Assembly: GCA_021827205.1 (NCBI GenBank)
Contig: JAKAWV010000020.1
Span: 1 to 56,390 of the forward strand
From: Pseudomonadota bacterium
Lineage (GTDB): Bacteria > Pseudomonadota > Gammaproteobacteria > Xanthomonadales > Rhodanobacteraceae
Direction: 5' to 3'
Length of the DNA: 56,390 nucleotides
Positions 18,160 through 28,400 of this stretch are shown piece after piece; positions within the stretch are counted from its first letter, which is position 1, and each line of letters opens with the position of its first letter. Made by a program: the position numbers and the translations under genes. A model generated the notes under the pieces. It was not told the DNA's origin. It was given only the letters and a program-made list of their open reading frames with translations, and ran no database searches.

Positions 18160-21100
18160 TCATTGCACCTGCCACCAGCCCAGACGCGAACGACCGCCGT
18201 ATTGTTCGGGGGTTACCGGAATCTTGAGGTTGGAGCCCGGCGTGTAGATATTGCCGCCACCGGTCGGGTTGGTAAGGATGGTGGGCGCGGCCGCGTAACC
18301 GCCGTTGAGCTGCGTGCCCACCGGGTTGTTGCCGCCTACGCTGACAAAGGCACCACCCGAGCCCAAGCCAAGGCGCGGCTGGGTGAAGGCACCGCCATTG
18401 ATGTAATTCACATCCATGAGGAAAGCTGTGCCTGTGGCGTTGCAGGTGAGCGAGCCGTTCGCTGGCGGCGCGTAAGTGGTGAAGGCCACGCCGCCGTTCT
18501 CGATCTGCGGCGAAGTGATCACACGCTCGCTAGGCGTGTTGCCGCTGATCGGCCCCGGCAAATCGAAGTACCAGCCTGACTGCGTGGACCAGTTGACCGG
18601 ATTGCTGGTGATGGTGCGCGCGTTCTGCGCCAGAGCGTTGTGTTGCGAATCGAGCGTGCCCGCGGCCACATTGGTGATCGTCTGCTGTTGCAAGTTGGCG
18701 CGCAGCAATCCCGTGCTGGTGCCGTTGTCCCACACGCCGTAGAAGCTCTGCACCTGCGAGGTGCTGAGATCACCGGTGCCGAGCAGTTGCCCGGTGCCGA
18801 AGAACACCATCAGCCCCGGCTGGTTCGGATAATTGGGATTGAGCGTGACCGTCGGCGTGGTGGTGATGGGCTGACGGTTGCCGCTGGCATCGCGCGCCGT
18901 GAACAGCAAGCGCACCGTCCAACTGGCCGGGTTCGAATTGCTGACGTTCACCGCCCACAGATTGCCCTGCAAATCGCCGGCATACACCATGTCCACCGGC
19001 GAGCCCAGCAAGCCGTTGGCGTTGGCCGCCACCACACCGGAAAGCCCGTTGGGCAGGCTTGCATTGCAGGCGCCGGCCACCGCCGCGCACAGATTGATCT
19101 TGCGTAACAAGGTGCCGCTGCCGGCTTTCACCGCATACAGCACGTCGCTCTGGTTGGGGCTGTTGTAGCCGTTGCCAAAGAACACCGCAAAACCGGGTGC
19201 TGTCTGGTTGTTACTGGTGTCGAGCACGGGATTGGCATTGACACGGGCAATGACAGGCTGCCCGTAGCTCAAACCCATGTCGGCATCGCTGCCGTTGGCG
19301 TTGTATTCCCAGAGGACATCGCTGGCCAGTTGCGACTCGCTGCTGACCGTGGGATTGGTCACGTCCAACGCGTACACCGAGCTGCCGCCGGGCCCCTCGC
19401 CGCCGACCAGCAAGGTATGCCACTTGCCATCCTTGGACAGCAGCGCATCGCCAGCCGTGGGTGAGCCATCGACGAAGAACTGATGCGCCTGGTTGTACAA
19501 GGGTTGCGTCAGCTTTTGCAGGTTGGCGAACACGCCGTCCGGGATATACGCGAAGTTTTCGTTGCCGTTGCTGGCGTTGAACGCGTGCAACATGCCATCG
19601 TTGGCGCCCACATACAGCGCTGGTGCGCGGGTGGCTTGTGCGTTCACGAATGCCAGGTACGACGCATCGCTGTACGGGCCGCTCGGCACGCCGACGTAAA
19701 TCGGGTTCGAGTCGGTGATGTCGCCCAGCAAGTACGAGCGATTGCGATAGGTACCTCCGTTGCGCTGTTCCAGCGCGGTATCGCCGCGCAAGTAGTTGAG
19801 GACATTCTGCCCGACGGTCGTGGTGCTGCCGAGCTGCGCTTGCTGTGCCGGGGAGAGATTGGCCCACTCGAACGGCACGCCGGTATCGCTGGCAGGATTC
19901 CACGTGGCGATAAAGCGGTTGGCGATGTTGTTGGCACAGCCTCCAGCGCCGCCGTTGGCTCCGCCCAACGGGCCGGGGGCGCCACAGACTTGCTGGTCAA
20001 GCTGTAGCGCGGCCTGCCAGGTCGCATTGCTGGTCGCCGTGTTGACCGTGCCATTGGCGGCAATCGGGAACGCCAGCATGTTGCCAGTCCAGTCCTGGTA
20101 AGGCGATGCAGACGAGGTGTAGGTGGTCTGGTAGATGGTAGTATTGCTGCTGACGGTGGCCGAATTCACCGCCGCCGAAGTGGTGGACTGCGTACCTGCC
20201 TGGATCTGCACCAGCACCGAATTGAGCGCGGTCACCAGCGCCGCGGGCGAAGTCGCGGCAAGGTAGCCCGCGGGCAAGGTGCCCGTGCCGTAACCCACGT
20301 TGATCTGCGGCGTGTTGAGCGTCGGGCTGTAGGTGCCGCCGGCCACTGCCATGGCGTTGAGGGTTTGCGCGGCGACGTTGTTCAAGCTGGGGTTGACCGC
20401 GGCACCCAGGCCCACCACATAGGTCTTGATACCGGCCGTGTTCAATGCCGCGATGGCGCTGATGGTGTCGGTCAACGCCTGGTCGTTGGTGGTCGTCAGC
20501 GCGCCGGTGGTGGGATCGAAAGTAGCCGACACGCCATAACCAGCCGCCGCTGCAGAACCTAACGGCGGCCAGTTGCTGCCGGATGCATCCATGGTGGGCA
20601 AGCCGTCGGTGATCAGCACCACGTAGCGATTGATGTTGCAGCCGGCCAGTTGCGCCGAGGTATAGCCCGAAGGATTGGGCTTGGTTTGCAAATAACTGAG
20701 CGCCTTGGCCAGCAAGCCTGGCGTCGAAGCCTGGCCGGCCGATGCCTTGATTTCGGAGCTGCCAAGGTTATTTGTCTCGGGCGCCAGCGCTTGGGAGAAT
20801 TGACTGATCGCCGTGGCAACACTACTGGTGGTCGGCGCCTGACCGGCCGAGGTCATCGGTACCACCAGATGACCGGTAGTGGCGGACTGACTGCCACCAT
20901 ACCCAAAACCGCGCCGCGCATACATAACCTGAGTTGAATAGGGTACGTACCCCGCATTGGTAGGAGAGGTTCCAAAACCTCCAAAGTTTGGAGCTGTACT
21001 ATTATATGTCACCAAAATACTGGCGTTATTGTAGTCTGAAAGTGAAAAACTTGGTGGGTATGGTGAAGCAGGATTGGGGCCATTGTAAGACACAAAGACC

Positions 21101-21891
21101 GAAGGCAGGCCTCCAGCATAAAGAATATCGTTGATCGGTGTGTCATCGCTACTCGCGCTAATCTGCATGTACAGGCTGGTCGACAAGACTGTCGCACTCA
21201 AGGCTGTGGTCGTACCATAGAGATGGGCACTGGCAATCGAGGAGCAGTTACTATTCACATTCGAACTGGCCGTGAGATAGCCAAAGCAGGGATTGATGAC
21301 ATAGCGGTTACCGGCAACTTGGGTATTGGTAAAAGCGAACCCGCCAGGCGGCGACATGTAATAAACCCAAGTCGTATATATATTTGTATTACTAGTCGAG
21401 TAATCGACCAAGCCGAAATCGGTGTTCTGCATGTAGCTGTTGAGGATCGCCTGCATGGCGGCCTTGGCCACGTTCAAACGGCTGGCACCGTTGTCGTACA
21501 GCGTGCCGCCATTGTTGACGGTATAGGGCGCGCAATTGCCGGTCAGCGGCGATACGCAGGTCGTGCCCGCATTCAGCGGCGGCGTAAAGCCGGGGGGAAC
21601 CTGATAGGTCACCGGCGAACTGGAATTGGCCAGAGATGCATTGCCGTTGCTGAGCGCGCCCGAGCCGGCCATGATCGCGCCCGACAGCGTACCGTCCATC
21701 GACTCGGAATTGCCCACCGCGAACAACACCTGCGGGCGGATTGGCGAGGCTGAAGTCAGCGGCACCTGCGAAATCGGCACCGGCGTCGGCGCGGCCGCGT
21801 ACGCAGGCACGATCGGCGGCGCGAACGCACCGGCGCCGACCACCAGCGCCGCGGTCAGCATCAGGTTGCGCAATGTCTTGTTGGCGTTCAT
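18160..21891 (-). CDS. pilY1: Type IV pilus tip-associated protein PilY1
   Basis: A protein of 1243 residues with signal peptide (to about residue 33, AYAAA). A von Willebrand A-like region follows (about 45-560). Its metal-site start reads LFAVGNSESMDG, so the first MIDAS Asp is Gly; relatives in Xanthomonadales share this form. The C-terminal half is the PilY1 beta-propeller, recognisable by YVGANDGMLHAFNASNG, LLVGGEGPGGSSVYALDVTNP and NLWAVNVSN. Bases 20930-21420 (about residues 157-320) are visibly AT-richer than the rest. PilY1 sits at the pilus tip and acts in adhesion, retraction control and mechanosensing. It lies between pilX and pilE in the operon. Confidence 0.93.
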   Translation of the reverse strand: MNANKTLRNLMLTAALVVGAGAFAPPIVPAYAAAPTPVPISQVPLTSASPIRPQVLFAVGNSESMDGTLSGAIMAGSGALSNGNASLANSSSPVTYQVPPGFTPPLNAGTTCVSPLTGNCAPYTVNNGGTLYDNGASRLNVAKAAMQAILNSYMQNTDFGLVDYSTSNTNIYTTWVYYMSPPGGFAFTNTQVAGNRYVINPCFGYLTASSNVNSNCSSIASAHLYGTTTALSATVLSTSLYMQISASSDDTPINDILYAGGLPSVFVSYNGPNPASPYPPSFSLSDYNNASILVTYNSTAPNFGGFGTSPTNAGYVPYSTQVMYARRGFGYGGSQSATTGHLVVPMTSAGQAPTTSSVATAISQFSQALAPETNNLGSSEIKASAGQASTPGLLAKALSYLQTKPNPSGYTSAQLAGCNINRYVVLITDGLPTMDASGSNWPPLGSAAAAGYGVSATFDPTTGALTTTNDQALTDTISAIAALNTAGIKTYVVGLGAAVNPSLNNVAAQTLNAMAVAGGTYSPTLNTPQINVGYGTGTLPAGYLAATSPAALVTALNSVLVQIQAGTQSTTSAAVNSATVSSNTTIYQTTYTSSASPYQDWTGNMLAFPIAANGTVNTATSNATWQAALQLDQQVCGAPGPLGGANGGAGGCANNIANRFIATWNPASDTGVPFEWANLSPAQQAQLGSTTTVGQNVLNYLRGDTALEQRNGGTYRNRSYLLGDITDSNPIYVGVPSGPYSDASYLAFVNAQATRAPALYVGANDGMLHAFNASNGNENFAYIPDGVFANLQKLTQPLYNQAHQFFVDGSPTAGDALLSKDGKWHTLLVGGEGPGGSSVYALDVTNPTVSSESQLASDVLWEYNANGSDADMGLSYGQPVIARVNANPVLDTSNNQTAPGFAVFFGNGYNSPNQSDVLYAVKAGSGTLLRKINLCAAVAGACNASLPNGLSGVVAANANGLLGSPVDMVYAGDLQGNLWAVNVSNSNPASWTVRLLFTARDASGNRQPITTTPTVTLNPNYPNQPGLMVFFGTGQLLGTGDLSTSQVQSFYGVWDNGTSTGLLRANLQQQTITNVAAGTLDSQHNALAQNARTITSNPVNWSTQSGWYFDLPGPISGNTPSERVITSPQIENGGVAFTTYAPPANGSLTCNATGTAFLMDVNYINGGAFTQPRLGLGSGGAFVSVGGNNPVGTQLNGGYAAAPTILTNPTGGGNIYTPGSNLKIPVTPEQYGGRSRLGWWQVQ

Positions 21892-21927
21892 ATCGGGCCT
21901 GCGGGTGTGGATGCGGCGACGGGGCGA

Positions 21928-22476
21928 TTACTGGATCAGGCTTTGCACCATGGCCTGACTGTTCTGGTTGCTGGGATTGGCGGCGCGCACGGTGATGCGG
22001 TAAATCGGCGCGCGATTGCCGGGATAAGTGCCGGCCGCGGCCGACTCGCCGGGGCGCGTCACCGCAGGCAGTTGCTCGATCGCCACGCTCGGCACGGCCG
22101 CTGTCGCGGTGGTCGGCCAAGCCGTGGCACCGCACGTGGTCGTGCTCCAGGACGCCGGCGCCGCGCACAAAACCGGCGTGACCGGGTACTGCAATTGCAG
22201 CACCGATAATTGATTGGTCATCAAGGCGCCCTCGGCCGCGGCCAGCGCCATCTGCGCGCTGGCGGCATTGGCGGCGACGCGAATTTGCGTGGTCTGCAAA
22301 GCCATGGCCACGATCGCGGCCAGGGTGAGCACTAGCAGCATCACCAGCGCCGTGAGCAGCACAAAGCCGTCCTGCCTGCGAAATTCAGGGCCTGATGATG
22401 CACCCAAGGAAGCGCGGCCACTGCGCACCCGAGTTCCGAGTCCCGAGCCCCGAGGCCCGTTTTTCATCACGTTCAT
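21928..22476 (-). CDS. pilX: Minor pilin PilX
   Basis: A protein of 182 residues. The hydrophobic prepilin helix FVLLTALVMLLVLTLAAIVAM begins at about residue 38 after QDG. The residues before it (GPRGSGLGTRVRSGRASLG) are encoded by a short tandem repeat and make the leader much longer than usual. PilX_N and C-terminal PilX domains fit. It is expected to be part of the tip complex with PilVW, FimT and PilY1. The ATG at 22476 overlaps the pilW stop codon. A later start closer to the helix is possible. Confidence 0.87.
   Translation of the reverse strand: MNVMKNGPRGSGLGTRVRSGRASLGASSGPEFRRQDGFVLLTALVMLLVLTLAAIVAMALQTTQIRVAANAASAQMALAAAEGALMTNQLSVLQLQYPVTPVLCAAPASWSTTTCGATAWPTTATAAVPSVAIEQLPAVTRPGESAAAGTYPGNRAPIYRITVRAANPSNQNSQAMVQSLIQ
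22428..22454. repeat. Short CCCGAG tandem repeat in the pilX leader
   Basis: Four imperfect 7-8 base units built on CCCGAG (CCCGAGTT, CCGAGTC, CCGAGCC, CCGAG) lie within the first 20 codons of pilX. Similar GAGTCCC repeats are known between genes in Xanthomonadales; here it is read as protein. Confidence 0.5.
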
Positions 22477-23711
22477 AGCGTGGTGTTCCGCAGGTTGATC
22501 GTCATCACGTAGACATGGCGCAGGCGCGTGTCATTGGGCGCAGTAATCGGCGGGGGTGGATGCGGCAGGGTTATGTTCGTGCCGAGCACGCTCCAAATCG
22601 TCGGATTGCTGTTCGCCGGGACCGATCCCAACCCGCCTTCAATCAAAAAGCCAATGCGTATGCTGTTGACGATGGTCCACGGGTTGAACGGCAGGCTGGT
22701 CACGCCCGCGGGTGGATTGGCCTGCAGTGCCTGCACGCCTGCGGCGCTGAGGTACTGCGTGATCTGTCCGTTCAAGCCCACGCCATACAGCACCTGCATG
22801 TTGTCCACGCCGGGGATGAGTTCTTGCGAATTCCACTGTCCGCCCACCAGCACGGCCTGGTATAGCGCGCTCTGCCCGCCATGACCCTGGCCCACGAAGT
22901 AGGCCACCTGCTGCATGGGCGCGAGTTGCACGCCGTCCTGATACACCGGGGCGATCTGCTGGCTGACATTGCCGGCGCCGTTGTTGCCGATCGGCCCCAC
23001 CGTCACCGGATTGCTGATCGCCGTGCTGCTGGTCATCGCCGGAACGAAGATCGAACTCTTGGCGCAATCCGACACCGCCACCGCGCTGACCAGCACGCTC
23101 AGCACATTGCCGTTGGCATCGGTGAACTGGATCGGGCTGGCGTTCGGGTTGCTAGCGCCGGCGTTATACACGGTGAAGGTATTGGGCGTGGACGACTGGT
23201 CCACCAATGGCACCCCGACCGGATGCGTGCCTGGCGCTTCACCATTGAGCACCAGCACATCGCTGCCTTGTTCGGTCAGCCCGGACAGATTGCCGGTCAG
23301 CGCCGGCGTCCAGTCACCGCTGTTGCCGTCATTGGCGGCATTGAGCGCGGTGATCGCGTAATTGCCACCCGCATCGGTGCCATTGGCGTCAAAGCCGAAC
23401 ACGGGCGCGGAAAAATTGCCGCGGCTGAATACCCATGGCGTCGCCGAAGTCGAATAACTGACACGATCGCCCGCGTTGGCCAGGGTACCGCAGCCGGTGA
23501 AACCCGCGCCGCGTATCGCCGGCGAGAGGATCGCCGAGATCGCGTTGTCGGCATTCTGGATGGCACCCTGCGCCGAGGACGAACTGACCACCTGACGCTG
23601 CGCCATGAACACCGTGGCGATGCCGGCCAGCACGATCAGACCGATAGCGATGGCCACCATCAGCTCGACCAGGGAAAAGCCCAACGAGTGATTTGGAGTG
23701 CGCCGCATCAC
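22473..23711 (-). CDS. pilW: Minor pilin PilW
   Basis: A protein of 412 residues. Prepilin leader MMRRTPNHSLG precedes FSLVELMVAIAIGLIVLAGIA with Glu at +5. The long C-terminal domain, with LSPAIRGAGFTGCGT and RLRHVYVMTINLRNTTL, fits PilW family members of about 350-400 residues. It overlaps the pilV end by 4 bases and the pilX start by 4 bases, so the three are translationally coupled. It is expected to bridge other minor pilins to the tip complex. Confidence 0.9.
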   Translation of the reverse strand: MMRRTPNHSLGFSLVELMVAIAIGLIVLAGIATVFMAQRQVVSSSSAQGAIQNADNAISAILSPAIRGAGFTGCGTLANAGDRVSYSTSATPWVFSRGNFSAPVFGFDANGTDAGGNYAITALNAANDGNSGDWTPALTGNLSGLTEQGSDVLVLNGEAPGTHPVGVPLVDQSSTPNTFTVYNAGASNPNASPIQFTDANGNVLSVLVSAVAVSDCAKSSIFVPAMTSSTAISNPVTVGPIGNNGAGNVSQQIAPVYQDGVQLAPMQQVAYFVGQGHGGQSALYQAVLVGGQWNSQELIPGVDNMQVLYGVGLNGQITQYLSAAGVQALQANPPAGVTSLPFNPWTIVNSIRIGFLIEGGLGSVPANSNPTIWSVLGTNITLPHPPPPITAPNDTRLRHVYVMTINLRNTTL

Positions 23712-24223
23712 ATCACCGTCGTCAGGGTGAAGGTTTTCATCGTGGCAAGCCCGGTGTTCTGCTGCTGCCCACTCTTCTTGAACTGCTCGATGGCCTGCAC
23801 GCCGGGCGCATCGCTCCAGCTCACGCTGACCGTCACATTGATGGTGCCATTGCTGGATGCCGCGCTGGCAATCGTGCCGCTGCCGCTGGGCAGTTCATCG
23901 AGACTCGAGGTCCACTGGCTCGTGTCGAACGCGGCCATCTGTTGCGCCGTGCAGGTGTTGCCGGCGCCCTGGCAGGCCGGCGGACTGGCCGGTGTGCCGG
24001 TGTAAGTGCCGATGTAATTGCCCGCCTGCGTGCCCTGCAGGTTGGCGCGCATGCGATCGAGCATGTCGTAAGCGGTTTGCACAGCCTGCTGCTGGATGTA
24101 GCTGGAGGTGTCGGCCTTGTGCACCGTGACCAGCAACGCCGCCACGCCGAGCATGCCCAGCGAGACGATGACCACCGCCACCAGCACTTCGAGCAGGGTG
24201 AAACCGAATGATTGGCGCTTCAT
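23708..24223 (-). CDS. pilV: Minor pilin PilV
   Basis: A protein of 171 residues from the ATG at 24223, which has GAGGA eight bases upstream; an ATG at 24238 overlapping the fimT stop (ATGA) is the alternative. Prepilin leader MKRQSFG is followed by FTLLEVLVAVVIVSLGMLGVAAL. The C-terminal region shows YDMLDRMRANLQG, typical of PilV. It is between fimT and pilW in one operon and is likely part of the primed tip complex. Confidence 0.9.
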   Translation of the reverse strand: MKRQSFGFTLLEVLVAVVIVSLGMLGVAALLVTVHKADTSSYIQQQAVQTAYDMLDRMRANLQGTQAGNYIGTYTGTPASPPACQGAGNTCTAQQMAAFDTSQWTSSLDELPSGSGTIASAASSNGTINVTVSVSWSDAPGVQAIEQFKKSGQQQNTGLATMKTFTLTTVM

Positions 24224-24234
24224 CTTGGACGTCC

Positions 24235-24795
24235 TCATGGACAGCTCAACGCACTGCCATCGGGCGCCGAGCCGCGCGTGGCGGAGATCTGCACGTAGCC
24301 CGCGGTATTCACCTCGATGGCCTGCGCAGAACTGGCGCCGCGTGCGTCGCACACCGTGAGCGTGCCGCCGCCCGAAGCCAGCCCGTGGCCGTTGAAGGTG
24401 ATCGACGCAGTGCCCGACGAGGTGATGCTGATCCGCTCGTCGGCAGGCAACGTGTAAGTCGAAAGCTGGATCGGCACGGTGCTGCCCGGCGCAGTGTAGT
24501 AAACCATCCAGGCCGTGCCATTGGCGGCGCTGCCGAAGCTGGTCTGGCAAGTCGTGCCGGGCGCCTGCCCCGAGCTGGCGGGCGGACTCACCGGGCACAC
24601 ACTCACCGGCATGTTGCGGCTGAGCGCGGTATTGCGCGCATAGCTCAGCGCGCCGGACAGGTTGCTGACCACATCATCCTGGCGACTGTTCATCAACAGG
24701 GTACGGAAGCTGGGTATGGCGAAAGTCAAAACGATCGCCACGATGATCAGCACGACCATCAGTTCCAGCAGAGTGAATCCGCGCGCGTTGCGCAT
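24235..24795 (-). CDS. fimT: Minor pilin FimT/GspH-type
   Basis: A protein of 186 residues from the ATG at 24795; the longer frame to 24957 would bury the leader and is rejected. Leader MRNARG precedes FTLLELMVVLIIVAIVLTFA with Glu at +5. A GspH domain follows (LSGALSYARNTALSRNMPVSVC, ending GSAPDGSALSCP) with a Cys pair. It is the first gene of the minor pilin operon. FimT in some relatives binds DNA during natural transformation, a role that cannot be judged here without the C-terminal alignment. Confidence 0.88.
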   Translation of the reverse strand: MRNARGFTLLELMVVLIIVAIVLTFAIPSFRTLLMNSRQDDVVSNLSGALSYARNTALSRNMPVSVCPVSPPASSGQAPGTTCQTSFGSAANGTAWMVYYTAPGSTVPIQLSTYTLPADERISITSSGTASITFNGHGLASGGGTLTVCDARGASSAQAIEVNTAGYVQISATRGSAPDGSALSCP

Positions 24796-25033
24796 TGCCG
24801 CCCCCTGTCGCGGCCGACAGCCGCACGCTGAGATTGAACCCGGCGCGGCGCAAAAGCCCATGCCTATCCGATCAATGGCGGCGTTCAGCCGACGGATGGC
24901 AGGGATGCACGGCCTGAGTGGGATGGCGATCACGCTTTGACGCACCCCCGCAGGCAACGATCAAGGCTTGCAGCAGCCATCGCCCGTCTTGATGGACACC
25001 CCACGCTCAATCACCCACTGTTAGACTGCTGTC

Positions 25034-25288
25034 ATGACCGAGCAAATCGAAAACCTGATCCTGGAAATGCTCAAGGGTCTGCGCAACGAGGTGCAGACGC
25101 TCCGCTCAGAGGTGCGCGCCGAGTTCCAGGACGTGAAACAACGCCTCACCAGCCTGGAGCGTGGGCAGGCCAAGGGCCATGCCGACTATGCCGAGCTGTA
25201 TGGTGATCACGCGCGCCAGCAGGCGGCCATTGATCGCTTGTCGGAACGACTGGACCGCATGGAAAAGCGCCTCGAACTGCAGGATTGA
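25034..25288 (+). CDS. Small coiled-coil protein, function unknown
   Basis: A protein of 84 residues, almost entirely charged heptad-like sequence (ENLILEMLKGLRNEVQTLRSEV and RLSERLDRMEKRLELQD). It should form a long coiled coil; no membrane segment or signal is present. Proteins of this size and pattern are common orphans in proteobacteria. It stands alone between fimT and the RND operon. The coding call rests on an amphipathic pattern and a clean start and stop, not on recognised homology. Confidence 0.65.
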   Translation: MTEQIENLILEMLKGLRNEVQTLRSEVRAEFQDVKQRLTSLERGQAKGHADYAELYGDHARQQAAIDRLSERLDRMEKRLELQD

Positions 25289-25494
25289 CTTTCTGCGCGA
25301 TGGTCGACACCGGCTGCGTTGCGCGCCGGTGGCAAAGCGAGAGTCGCAGGATTGCGCGACGAGGTGCCAGACAAGCAAGCGTCCCGCCAGCATGGGGTCA
25401 TGGCTCGCTGCGAACCCCCAACCCCTCTCTTGGGAACTTCCATTGGTCTCCCGGCGAGGGGGACTGATTATTCATGGCGCGTTCCCGCTGATGG

Positions 25495-28400
25495 TCACGC
25501 CTCGTGCTGCAGCGCGGCAACACCAAAATGCTTCAGATACCCGAAGTACAGCAACGGGATCACCACCAGCGTCAACAGCGTGGACACCAGGATGCCGAAC
25601 ACCATGGATACCGCGAGGCCCTGGAAGATCGGGTCGCCGAGGATGAAGAACGCGCCGATCATGGCCGCCAGCGCGGTGAGGATGATGGGTTTTGCGCGTA
25701 CCGCACCGGCCTCGATCACGGCCTCCTCCAGCGGCTTGCCGGCCAGCACCGAATGGTTGATGAAGTCCACCAGCAGGATCGAATTGCGCACGATGATGCC
25801 GGCCAACGCGATCATGCCGATCATCGAGGTCGCGGTGAACTGCGCGTGCAGCAGCCAGTGCCCGGGCATCACGCCGATCACGGTCAGCGGAATCGGCGCC
25901 ATGATCACCAGCGGCACCAGGTAGCTGCGGAATTGCCCCACCACCAGCAGGTAGATCAGGACCAGGCCCATCGAATAGGCCAGGCCCATGTCGCGGAAAG
26001 TCTCGTACGTGGTGGTCCACTCGCCGCCCCACTTGATCGAGAAGCTGTCGCCGTTCTGCGGCGGCCCGATGAAGTGCTGGGCAAGGTGATGCCCGTCGAA
26101 GGTGCGCTGGCTGATCTCGCTGACCAGCATGAACATGCCGTACAGCGCGCTGTCCACGTGCCCGGCGTCATCACCGGTGACGTAGGTCACGGGCAGCAGA
26201 TCCTGGTGATAGATCGCGTCCGACCACGGCGTGGTCTTGACGCGCACCACCTCGGACAAGGGAATCAACTGCCCCGCCTGCGAGCGCACGCGCAGCGTGA
26301 GCACCGAATCCAGCGAGCCCAGATCGGACTGCGGCAGGCGCAGCATCACCGGGATCGCGTGCTTGGCGTTGCCATCCTGCAGATACGTGGCATCGATGCC
26401 GCCCAGACCCGCGGCGATGGCATCGACGATCTGCTGCTGGCTCACGCCCAGCGTCGCGGCGCGCGTGCGATCGATCACCAGCAACTTGCGCTGCGCTCGG
26501 GGATTCTCGACGGTGGTGTTCACATCGACGATGTTGCGCGTGTGCTCGAACAGGTGCTCGACGTCCAGCGCGATTTTCTCTTGCACCGCGTAGCTCGGGC
26601 CGTAGATCTCGGCCACGATCGGCGCCATTGCCGGCGGTCCGGGCGGGATCTCGACCACCTGCAGATGCGCGTGGAAGCGCGCGGCGATGGCCGCCAGCGC
26701 CGGACGTACCGCGCGCGCGATCTGGTGACTCTGCCGTGAGCGCTGATCCTTGCCCACCAGATTCACCTGGATCATGCCCTGGTAAGGCATGGTGCGCATG
26801 AAGTACTGGCGTACCAGCCCGTTGAAATCGATCGGCGCGGGCGTGCCGGCGTACAACTGGTAGTTGACGACCTCGGGCACCTTGGCCAGCACCTGGCCCA
26901 TGTCGGTGAGCACGCGGTTGGTCTGCTCCAGGGTGGAACCCTCGGGCATGTTCAACACCACCTGGAACTCGGATTTGTTGTCGAACGGCAGCATCTTCAG
27001 GATCACCGCCTTGATGCCGACCAGGCTCACCGAGAGCAGTACCAGCAAGCCGATCGCCGCGAACAGACGGCGCCGGTTGCGTTTGGCCTTCTCGCCCAGC
27101 AGGAACGGCGACATCACGCGATTGAACAGCGCGTAGAGCTTCTGATCGAGCCTGGACTCGGCGGCGTGGCCGGGACCGGCGCCGTGCTCATCGTGGTGCT
27201 GCGCCAGCTTCTTGAGCAGGTGATAGGCCATCCACGGCGTGACCACGAAGGCCACTGCCAGTGAGATCAGCATGCCGACGCTGGCGTTGATCGGGATCGG
27301 CCGCATGTACGGCCCCATCAGTCCGCCGACGAAGGCCATCGGCAGCAGCGCCGCGATCACGGTGAAGGTGGCCAGGATGGTCGGCCCGCCCACTTCGTCC
27401 ACGGCGATGGGGATGGCCTCGCCGAGCTTCTTGTTGCCCATGGCCATGTGCCGGTGGATGTTTTCCACCACCACGATGGCGTCGTCGACGAGGATGCCGA
27501 TGGAGAAAATCAGTGCGAACAACGATACGCGATTGATGGTGAAGCCGATCGCCCACGACGCGAACAAGGTGATCGCCAGGGTGATGACCACCGCGACGCC
27601 AACCACGATGGCCTCGCGCCAGCCCAGCGCCAGCAGCATCAGCAGCACCACCGACACCGTCGCCAGCAGCAGATGCTGCATCAGCTCGGTGGCCTTGGCG
27701 TCGGCGCTGCGGCCGTAATCGCGGGTCACCGCCACGTGTACGTCGGCGGGGATCTCGATGTTCCTGAGCTGGGTCAGGCGCGCGCGGATGGCGTCGGTGA
27801 TGTCGATCGCGTTCTCGCCCTGCTTCTTGGCGATGGCGATGGTCACCGCCGGCGCCAGCCCGGTGGCCGGCCCGCCCATGCCCACCGGTGTGCCGTAGGC
27901 GGCATAGCGGGTGGGGTAATTGGCGCCGCCGACGACATCGGCGACATCGGACATGTAGATGGGTTTGCCGCCGGCCAGCCCGATGACCAGGTTGTGCACT
28001 TCGTTGGCGTCCATCAACAGCGTGCCGGCCTTGACCGGAAAATCGGTGTTGCGGCTGTACTCGTCGCCGGCATCGGTGGCCACGTTGGCCGCCTTCAGCG
28101 CATTGCTCAGGTCGGTGACGGTGAGGTTGTAGGCAGCCAGCTTGCCGGGATCGAGCTTGACCAGTACCGCGCGCTGCGGCGCGCCGACGGTGTACACGTC
28201 GCGCGTGCCGGGCACGGTCTTGAGCGTGGTTTCCAGGGTGCGCGCGACCTCGGCCAGTTGCACCGGGTTGGCGTGATCGGACCACAGCGTGAGGGTCATG
28301 ATGGGCACGTCGTTGATGCCCATCGGCTTGATGATCGGCTGGCCCACGCCAACGCCGGGCGGTACCCAGTCGAGGTTCGAATAAACCTTGTTGTAGAGGC

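Noticed and set aside
24796-25033. Upstream extension of FimT to 24957
   Set aside because: It would place 54 residues before a perfect prepilin leader (MRNARG-FTLLEL), which must be near the N-terminus.
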